A stretch of 13,110 nt of DNA from the NCBI GenBank assembly GCA_023409615.1, contig JAEYRF010000091.1:1-13110 (forward strand), given 5' to 3'. Position numbers and translations under genes: made by a program. Origin of the DNA: Bacillota bacterium. Its GTDB lineage: Bacteria > Bacillota > Clostridia > Acetivibrionales > DTU013. The notes under the pieces are model-generated. The model was not told the origin of the DNA. It saw nothing but the letters and a program-made list of their open reading frames with translations, and ran no database searches. This document shows, one piece after another, positions 7,812-13,110 of this stretch (position 1 is its first letter; each line of letters begins with the position of its first letter).

Positions 7812-8483
7812 ATGCCCGCTGTTAAGCAAAATGGGAATGAGTATTCTAACAATTCAATGAACCCCATGGAGGGACAAAAAGAAAATACCGTTGCAGCAGT
7901 CGCAGGTATGTTTCTCATTGATATAATACCGTTGTTAGGCTTTCCTATTGCATTTCTCTGGGCACAGGCAAAGTTTCGTTCCAAGAAACTAAAGCTGACA
8001 GCAATCACGGCAGCTTTCATTCTTCTAAATATAGCCATAACTATTTTCGTTTATGCCGCATCTATAACACTTTTGCACAACAGTCTTGCAAAAGCAGCTC
8101 AAGAGCAAGGCATTCTCGATGCTGCTCCTGATACCTCCATCGGCAGTCCATTAATACTAGATGACTCCGCCGGGTTAATACAGGAAGCAGATGGCAGTAT
8201 AGGCGACGAAATGCCGAATGATATGCCTTCAGATGTCAGATTGCCGGAAACTGATGAAGAAGGAAATACTTACATCGATACAGATAATGATGGAGAATAC
8301 GATTCATTTATAGACATAAATGGCAACCTAATACAAATGGATTCTGTTGTTGATGAGAAGGGAAACCGGTATATGGACTTCGATGGCAACGGAGTATATG
8401 AGACCCTAATTGACAAAGATGGCGTCATGTACTACGACCTGGATGGAGACGGCAAATACGAGACAAAGCTCAGCGATGAATAG
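7812..8483 (+). CDS. Two-pass membrane protein with C-terminal EF-hand-like Asp-rich repeats
   Basis: This 223-residue protein has a strong ribosome binding site, AGGAGGAG at 7799-7806, just before the ATG. Two hydrophobic segments (about 27-51 and 63-88) flank a short basic loop (KFRSKKLK). By the positive-inside rule, both ends should face outward. After an acidic, Pro-containing spacer (about 95-147) come three copies of a motif starting at residues 148, 181 and 201. Each runs from an acidic residue followed by Gly to DxDxDG or DxDxNG, then Tyr and an acidic residue (DTDNDGEYD, DFDGNGVYE, DLDGDGKYE). The Asp spacing is that of calcium-binding loops in EF-hand and dockerin-like repeats, so extracellular calcium binding is a reasonable inference. 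Helices typical of a true EF-hand are not obvious. It lies 36 bases after the lipoprotein gene and is almost certainly co-transcribed with it. The function is unknown. Confidence 0.8.
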   Translation: MPAVKQNGNEYSNNSMNPMEGQKENTVAAVAGMFLIDIIPLLGFPIAFLWAQAKFRSKKLKLTAITAAFILLNIAITIFVYAASITLLHNSLAKAAQEQGILDAAPDTSIGSPLILDDSAGLIQEADGSIGDEMPNDMPSDVRLPETDEEGNTYIDTDNDGEYDSFIDINGNLIQMDSVVDEKGNRYMDFDGNGVYETLIDKDGVMYYDLDGDGKYETKLSDE

Positions 8484-8493
8484 CCTTCACGAC

Positions 8494-8567
8494 CTAAGGC
8501 AGGCTGAGTAGTCGGGCACAGATTGATACTCTAAGGAAGGCTGAATTATCGGGCGCTGATTGACCGT
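8494..8567. repeat. Imperfect 37-base tandem direct repeat between convergent genes
   Basis: Two adjacent 37-base units (8494-8530 and 8531-8567) agree at 28 positions. Both begin CTAAGG, share AGGCTGA and TCGGGC, and carry GATTGA near the end. The repeat fills nearly all of the 84-base gap and stops exactly at the addA stop codon (8568-8570). I see no strong stem followed by a T-run, so a rho-independent terminator cannot be supported here. Confidence 0.7.
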
Positions 8568-11500
8568 CTACGGCATGGGCAATAGCTGACCTGTATGGAA
8601 TAAATACAGATATTTTTCCGATACCTTTTTCCCGGTAATTTTTTCGAGTGCTCTGGTGTAATACTCTATCTGGACCCCGTAGCGCTTTCGAATGACTTCT
8701 TCTCCGCCTTCCGGCACATAGTCGGTCTTGTAATCCAACAGCACAATACCATCATCTGTCTCAAACCAGCAGTCAATTACTCCCTGCAGCAGCATCGTTT
8801 CATCGCCGTAAAGTTCTCCGGCCAGTTCACTGTATATCTCGGAGCACTTAATTTGTATGTTAAATGTCATCTCCCTGTGAACAGCCTCAATAGACAATAT
8901 CCGCTTTCCGACAATCGTTGCAAAAAATGCGGCGATTGCTTCCGGACGGACTGTCTGAGCCTCTGCTGTTGTCAGTTTTTCATTGGCAGTCATCGAGGCA
9001 ATCTGAGCTCTGATTTCCTCTGCAAAGACTTCGGCGGACTCATCAGTTCTATCTGCATTCTGCTTTTGTACCTTTGCCAGCCTCTCGATATCGATGTTCT
9101 GCATGACAAAGTGCATTATAGTACCTTTTGCTGCAGCGCTTAGGGCATTCTCCTGCTCCATGAACAAAGGTCTTTCAACCATAGGAGGTATATATGGTTC
9201 TGCCGAATCCTGCTGTTCCTCCTGTAAAAATCTTCTTTTTAATTCAGTAACAGAAATCTTGGCCGGAATTGCAGATAATTTCTTATATTGATACTGCCAT
9301 TCCAGCTTCTCTATTAATTGTCCGGAGAACTCAAGGTTTCGATCCTCATCCTTCAGCCAGTTTCTGATATTTTCTTCTGCTTTCGCAGTCTCTTTTTTCA
9401 CCTTTGCCGCACCGGCACCCCATAGTTTTACATCCCAGCAGGATGGCTCCTCCAGAATCAGGCAGTCTTCTTCTTGAACTTCAGCTGCCAATCTAAGCGA
9501 TTTACCGGACTCATGCCTGATAATGGACGAACCTATCCAGTCAAGATAATTTGTCGCCTGCATGGCACTGTAAGGCGGAAGCTTATCATTTTCTGTATTC
9601 GCATTGGCACACCACCTTGCACACACACCCGGAAGGTTTCTTACACTTCCTGTAATAATCAGCTTTTCTCTGGCTCTTGTAAATGCTACATACATGATCC
9701 GCATTTCTTCAGACAGTGTCTCCAGTCTCAGCTTTTGCCGTATAGCAAATTTGGACATCGCAGGTGTGATCGTACGCTTATCAAGATCAACAAGGTCCGG
9801 GCCAAAACCCAATTCCTGATGAAGCAATATCCCGGCATTTAAATCAAGCATATTGAATTTCTTACCGCAGCCAGCCAGGATGACGACCGGGAACTCAAGA
9901 CCTTTACTCTTGTGGATACTCATGATTCTGACCACATTATCATTTTCTCCGAGTATTTTAGCGCTCCCCATATCACCGCCGCCGCTTCTGAGCCTGTTAA
10001 TAAAGTTTATGAAATTGAAAAGGCCCTTGTAGCTGGTTTCTTCATACTGCCGTGCCCTTTCAAAGAGCATACGCAGGTTGGCTTGTCGTTCAGGGCCTCC
10101 CGGAAGAATACCGACATAGCTGTAATAGCCGGTTTCGGTCAACAGCTGCCATACCAGTTCATCTGTTGATGTAAATTGCGCGGCATTCCGCCAGTTCTGT
10201 AATTGTTCCAGAAATTTTACGGTTTTGGCATGAATGTCTCCGGCAAGACTGCCTTCTGCCTGAGATCCCGACTTCATAGCCTCGTAAATGGTCACAGAAC
10301 GGTCAGCTAACCTTATATCGGCCAGTTCATCGGTACTGAAGGCAAACATTGGCGATCTAAGCACAGCAAGCATCGGGATGTCCTGAAGTGGGTTGTCAAT
10401 GATCTGCAGCAGCGATAGCATAGTTTCTACTTCGACAGTTCTAAAATACCCAAGCCCTGTATCTGCATAAGCCGGGATGCCCATTACAGCAAGTTCATCG
10501 GTGAATATGTCAGCCCAGTTCTTCGTGGCTCTCATCAATATGACAATATCCTTATATTGCGCTGTTCTGTAATCCTTCAGCTTTTTATCGTAGATAACGA
10601 AGCCTCCCTGTTCCTGCGAAACAAGACTCCTTATTCTCTTACCGACAATACGTGCTTCGGATTGGATGTTATCAAGAGATTCCTCTTCATCTATTGTTCC
10701 ATCCCCGGAACCTTCGGCTTGCTCTTTTGAGATGCCGGGTACGGAGGAACCATTAGCTGAGGCAGAGACATCAACTGCGTAGGAGCCTGCGGCTGTAGAA
10801 GTCCGTTCTGTTACAGGCGATGGCAATACCTCATTAACAGCAACTCTGCCGACACCTGCTGCGACGGAGATTCTTGCCGGGGCAAAGCTTTCCGGTCCGA
10901 CAGGGATCTCTGCGTCTGTAGAGCTTTTTGCTGTGACATCCCCGGTCTGATCAGTATCCTGCAGCTCACCTGGAGTAATCTCATCTAAATCAGATGTCAC
11001 ATCAAGTATGTGTACCTCGATGGCTCCTCCTGCTGTGCAGTCATCACTTACATCCTCATAATGCGCTCCCGGGTTAAGGTACTCTTTTTGCGTATAATCA
11101 AGCTCTCCCACCTGTACAGACATGATCTGTCTGAAAATAAAATTGACTCCACTGATGACTTCATCCCTGCTTCTGAAGTTTTTGTATAATTGAATCATTT
11201 GCCTGTCATAACCGCTTTCTGACGGGTATGAGAGATACTTCGACATGAATAGCTCCGGCTTTGCCTGCCTGAACCTGTAAATGCTCTGCTTCACATCACC
11301 GACCATGAAGATATTGTTCCTGCCGCTTCGCATTCCGGATACCGTTTCAAGAATAAGCTCCTGTATAAGGTTGCTGTCCTGATATTCATCAACCAGTATC
11401 TCCTCATACTTCTCACTGAGTTCATCTGCAGCCGGCGTCGCAATTCCATCCTCTATGAGCACCTTCAGGCAGTAATGCTCAAGATCATTAAAATCAAGAA

Positions 11501-12677
11501 GACTTTTACTCTTCTTTTTTTGCATAAACATTTCTTCAAATCTGCAAACCATATCAGAGAGATATTGAAGATGCGGATATAGTTTTTCAAAGTCCGCTCT
11601 GCATTGTTCAGCTGTTGCGTCAAATCCGCTTTCAAACAGCTTTTTCAAGCGTTCCTTCATCTGACTTCGTACAGACTTTACCTCTTCCTGTGCGGCGGTA
11701 TCGGCATCCTTTCCGCATCTGGGAAGTCTGGCAAACTCCATTGAGGATAACGCATGATGTAGTTTATCCCAGGCTTCATCGCCGGATGCAGCGGCGCCGG
11801 TGGGCGCGGATGCTGTGCTATCGGCAGCAGGATGGGTATCGGGCACGGTTGTAGCATCGGCGGCAATGGCCGCCTCGCAGAGGCTCAGCAGCTTACGAAG
11901 CTGCTCCCTGTCTGCTTCAAGGACACCACAGTAGGGCTCCAGGCCCTGCCTGCGGCTCGCCCGTGCGGCCGCCTTCTCAAGCAAGGCCGACAGGCCTTGC
12001 AGCTCGGCGGCTGCACCCTTGAGCAGCACCTGCGCCCATGGGGTGCTGCTCAAGCAGGCAGAAGCCTGCAGCATTGGGGCTTCTGCCTGGGCGGCGAGCC
12101 AGTGCTCCGGCCAGGGGTGGCTTCGTGTGAAGCGATGCAGCGTCAATATCATTTCGCGCAGCGCACTGTCATCACGTCCGCCTCCGTAGCTCTCTACCAA
12201 TTTAAAGAATATGCTTTCCTTCTCCTCAATCTCGTATTTCTCCTCAAACAGCTCATCCAGCACATCCAGTTTCATCAAAGCGCCTTCTGTCTCATCAGCT
12301 ATCCTGAACAGCGGATCCAGATCAAGGCTGTGAAAATGGCTCCTCACAACCTCAAGACAGAATGAATGAAGCGTCATGATGCTTGCACGATCAAGCAGTG
12401 CCATCTGCCTGTGCAGATTCTGTGAGGATGGGTCTGCCTCAAGAGCAGCCGCCAGAGCATCGCCTATCCTCTCACGCATCTCTGTGGCTGCTGCATTTGT
12501 AAAGGTAACGACAAGAAGTCTGTCAATATCAACAGGCCTCTCACTGTCAGTTATTTTTCTGATGATTCTCTCAACCAGTACCGCAGTCTTACCGGCTCCG
12601 GCTCCGGCGGCGACAAGCAGATTGCAGTCTCTGCGGGTTATGGCTTCAAGCTGTTCCGGCGTCCAATTCTGTGCCAT
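8568..12677 (-). CDS. addA: ATP-dependent helicase/nuclease subunit A (AddA)
   Basis: AddA pairs with AddB to unwind and trim double-strand DNA ends, preparing 3' tails for RecA. This 1369-residue protein shows the UvrD-type helicase motifs in order: Walker A AAGAGAGKT (23-31), Ia TFTNAAATEMRERI (58-71), II VDEYQDSN (429-436), III GDVKQSIYRFRQA (460-472), IV YKNFRSRDEV (498-507), V IMSIHKSKGLEFP (918-930) and VI YVAFTRAREKL (996-1006). The C-terminal RecB-type nuclease is intact, with GTIMH (1185-1189), QGVID (1298-1302), LLDYKTD (1313-1319) and QIEYY (1336-1340). The start at 12677 overlaps the addB stop by one base (TAATG), and GGGGAGGG lies eight bases upstream at 12686-12693, which suggests translational coupling. 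The protein is longer than the roughly 1200-1250 residues usual for AddA. The excess appears to be two inserts, at about residues 205-300 (Ala/Leu-rich, GC-rich DNA) and 560-665 (Ser/Thr/Ala/Asp-rich). Confidence 0.98.
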   Translation of the reverse strand: MAQNWTPEQLEAITRRDCNLLVAAGAGAGKTAVLVERIIRKITDSERPVDIDRLLVVTFTNAAATEMRERIGDALAAALEADPSSQNLHRQMALLDRASIMTLHSFCLEVVRSHFHSLDLDPLFRIADETEGALMKLDVLDELFEEKYEIEEKESIFFKLVESYGGGRDDSALREMILTLHRFTRSHPWPEHWLAAQAEAPMLQASACLSSTPWAQVLLKGAAAELQGLSALLEKAAARASRRQGLEPYCGVLEADREQLRKLLSLCEAAIAADATTVPDTHPAADSTASAPTGAAASGDEAWDKLHHALSSMEFARLPRCGKDADTAAQEEVKSVRSQMKERLKKLFESGFDATAEQCRADFEKLYPHLQYLSDMVCRFEEMFMQKKKSKSLLDFNDLEHYCLKVLIEDGIATPAADELSEKYEEILVDEYQDSNLIQELILETVSGMRSGRNNIFMVGDVKQSIYRFRQAKPELFMSKYLSYPSESGYDRQMIQLYKNFRSRDEVISGVNFIFRQIMSVQVGELDYTQKEYLNPGAHYEDVSDDCTAGGAIEVHILDVTSDLDEITPGELQDTDQTGDVTAKSSTDAEIPVGPESFAPARISVAAGVGRVAVNEVLPSPVTERTSTAAGSYAVDVSASANGSSVPGISKEQAEGSGDGTIDEEESLDNIQSEARIVGKRIRSLVSQEQGGFVIYDKKLKDYRTAQYKDIVILMRATKNWADIFTDELAVMGIPAYADTGLGYFRTVEVETMLSLLQIIDNPLQDIPMLAVLRSPMFAFSTDELADIRLADRSVTIYEAMKSGSQAEGSLAGDIHAKTVKFLEQLQNWRNAAQFTSTDELVWQLLTETGYYSYVGILPGGPERQANLRMLFERARQYEETSYKGLFNFINFINRLRSGGGDMGSAKILGENDNVVRIMSIHKSKGLEFPVVILAGCGKKFNMLDLNAGILLHQELGFGPDLVDLDKRTITPAMSKFAIRQKLRLETLSEEMRIMYVAFTRAREKLIITGSVRNLPGVCARWCANANTENDKLPPYSAMQATNYLDWIGSSIIRHESGKSLRLAAEVQEEDCLILEEPSCWDVKLWGAGAAKVKKETAKAEENIRNWLKDEDRNLEFSGQLIEKLEWQYQYKKLSAIPAKISVTELKRRFLQEEQQDSAEPYIPPMVERPLFMEQENALSAAAKGTIMHFVMQNIDIERLAKVQKQNADRTDESAEVFAEEIRAQIASMTANEKLTTAEAQTVRPEAIAAFFATIVGKRILSIEAVHREMTFNIQIKCSEIYSELAGELYGDETMLLQGVIDCWFETDDGIVLLDYKTDYVPEGGEEVIRKRYGVQIEYYTRALEKITGKKVSEKYLYLFHTGQLLPMP
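11859..12014. repeat. Series of short perfect inverted repeats inside addA
   Basis: In this GC-rich part of addA, short perfect inverted repeats follow each other closely. They are GGCGGC/GCCGCC (11859-11874), AGCAGCTT/AAGCTGCT (11887-11905, 3-base loop), AGGGC/GCCCT (11933-11947), GCGGC/GCCGC (11952-11972, 11-base loop), GCAAGGCC/GGCCTTGC (11981-12000, 4-base loop) and GCAGC/GCTGC (11999-12014). The 8-base stems are the most convincing. The 5- and 6-base stems alone could be chance in GC-rich DNA. They lead directly into the two longer hairpins to the right. Confidence 0.6.
12018..12054. repeat. 13-bp perfect inverted repeat inside addA
   Basis: CTTGAGCAGCACC (12018-12030) is followed, after an 11-base loop, by its exact reverse complement (12042-12054). 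It codes for AddA residues of about 208-220. A stem this long and perfect in a coding region is unusual. It abuts a second hairpin of almost the same design, with no gap. Confidence 0.9.
12055..12089. repeat. 12-bp perfect inverted repeat inside addA
   Basis: CAGGCAGAAGCC (12055-12066) pairs exactly with GGCTTCTGCCTG (12078-12089) across an 11-base loop, TGCAGCATTGG. The loop of the adjacent hairpin, TGCGCCCATGG, agrees with it at seven of eleven positions, including TGC at the start and TGG at the end, although the stems differ. It codes for AddA residues of about 197-208. Confidence 0.9.
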
Positions 12678-13110
12678 TACTTAAGCCCTCCCCGTTCCAC
12701 ACTCTCATCCATATTTCTCATCAGCTTCCATAACTCGTCCTCTTTATAGTCTCGCAGAATACGATAACTGTTCCCCGGGACAGAGGTGTCGAACTGGCAG
12801 ACAGAGCTGTAGCTGCAGTAGGAGCAGGCCGTCAATGTACTCTTCTTATACGGGCTTATTGTCACATTTCCATCTATTATACCGCTTCCAATTGCGGCCA
12901 GTGTCCGTCTGACATATTTTCGCAGAGTTTTGAACTGTTCCTGTGTAGCTGAAGTCGATCTGCCCAGCGTACCATCCTTGTTTATCCTGGCCGGAATGAT
13001 CAGAGAATCGCCATCCAGATCCCTGTCCATTTCCTTGATCAGCTTCACATCCGCCAATACAAGGCCCTTCATTCTAAGCTCCTTCATGATTGCCTTCTCT
13101 ATTTCCTCAT
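12677..13110 (-). CDS. addB: ATP-dependent helicase/nuclease subunit B (AddB), C-terminal end
   Basis: The frame is open through the right edge, so the gene starts outside the window. About 144 C-terminal residues are present, and the Met codon at 13087 is internal because the codons before it (EEIEKAI) continue the protein. AddB is the partner of AddA; its own nuclease domain cuts the other DNA strand. The visible part includes the RMKGLVLAD segment, followed by CSYCSYSSVC (coding bases 12797-12826). Its spacing, C-x2-C-x5-C, matches the three C-terminal cysteines that hold the 4Fe-4S cluster of AddB in Bacillus subtilis; the fourth would lie far upstream in the protein. The stop TAA shares its last A with the addA start codon, giving the usual addB-addA order. 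The catalytic nuclease residues lie beyond the window or close to its edge and cannot be checked. Confidence 0.93.
   Translation of the reverse strand, partial: EEIEKAIMKELRMKGLVLADVKLIKEMDRDLDGDSLIIPARINKDGTLGRSTSATQEQFKTLRKYVRRTLAAIGSGIIDGNVTISPYKKSTLTACSYCSYSSVCQFDTSVPGNSYRILRDYKEDELWKLMRNMDESVERGGLK

Noticed and set aside
7541..8038. A 165-residue minus-strand open frame across the junction of the two surface-protein genes.
   Set aside because: It is antisense to both genes, which have strong starts, signal or membrane segments and motifs; no independent support was seen.
8484..8567. A bidirectional rho-independent terminator between the convergent genes.
   Set aside because: Only a 5-bp GCCTT/AAGGC stem is present and no T-run follows on either strand.
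11859..12089. A CRISPR array or integron-type recombination site.
   Set aside because: There are no repeated direct units with spacers and no integrase nearby; the hairpins lie inside the continuous addA coding frame.
11832..12365. A 177-residue plus-strand open frame within addA.
   Set aside because: It lies entirely opposite the well-supported addA frame, in GC-rich DNA where stops are rare, and has no ribosome binding site or recognisable protein features.

Overview
The window looks like a chromosomal segment of a Gram-positive anaerobe of the Clostridia, probably near Lachnospiraceae. The evidence is an addB-addA pair (the Firmicute form of the RecBCD function), lipoproteins with lipoboxes, strong AGGAGG-type ribosome binding sites, AT-rich intergenic regions, and a TetM-like translation GTPase of a type familiar from Clostridia. 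No species can be named from the sequence alone. I see no rRNA, tRNA, CRISPR array, insertion sequence or phage gene.

Layout. Positions 1-485 (minus) hold the N-terminal part of a lipoprotein that appears to lead into a polysaccharide-deacetylase-like domain and runs off the left edge. Positions 591-2069 (minus) encode a methyl-accepting chemotaxis protein with a multi-pass membrane N-terminus and no evident HAMP domain, preceded by a good sigma-A type promoter at 2130-2158. Positions 2236-4974 (minus) encode a two-part protein: a complete EF-G/TetM-like ribosomal GTPase joined by a charged, repeat-containing linker to a NYN/YacP (Rae1-like) nuclease domain.

A short region at 4975-5213 carries apparent divergent promoters. 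To its right, on the plus strand, is a two-gene operon: a large lipoprotein with TPR-like repeats (5214-7775) and, 36 bases later, a small protein with two membrane segments and three EF-hand-like Asp-rich repeats (7812-8483). Both products should face the outside of the cell membrane and their joint function is unknown. The convergent junction at 8484-8567 is almost filled by an imperfect 37-base direct repeat.

Positions 8568-12677 (minus) encode AddA, whose start overlaps by one base the stop of addB (12677 to the right edge, C-terminal end only). Together they form the helicase-nuclease that processes double-strand DNA ends for recombination. This AddA carries two apparent insertions. One is encoded by a GC-rich stretch packed with perfect inverted repeats, including two adjacent hairpins of 12-13 base pairs with related 11-base loops.

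The most interesting points are the fusion of a ribosome-binding GTPase to a likely A-site mRNA endonuclease, the palindrome-rich island inside addA, and the uncharacterised lipoprotein/membrane-protein pair. The other genes are ordinary members of known families.
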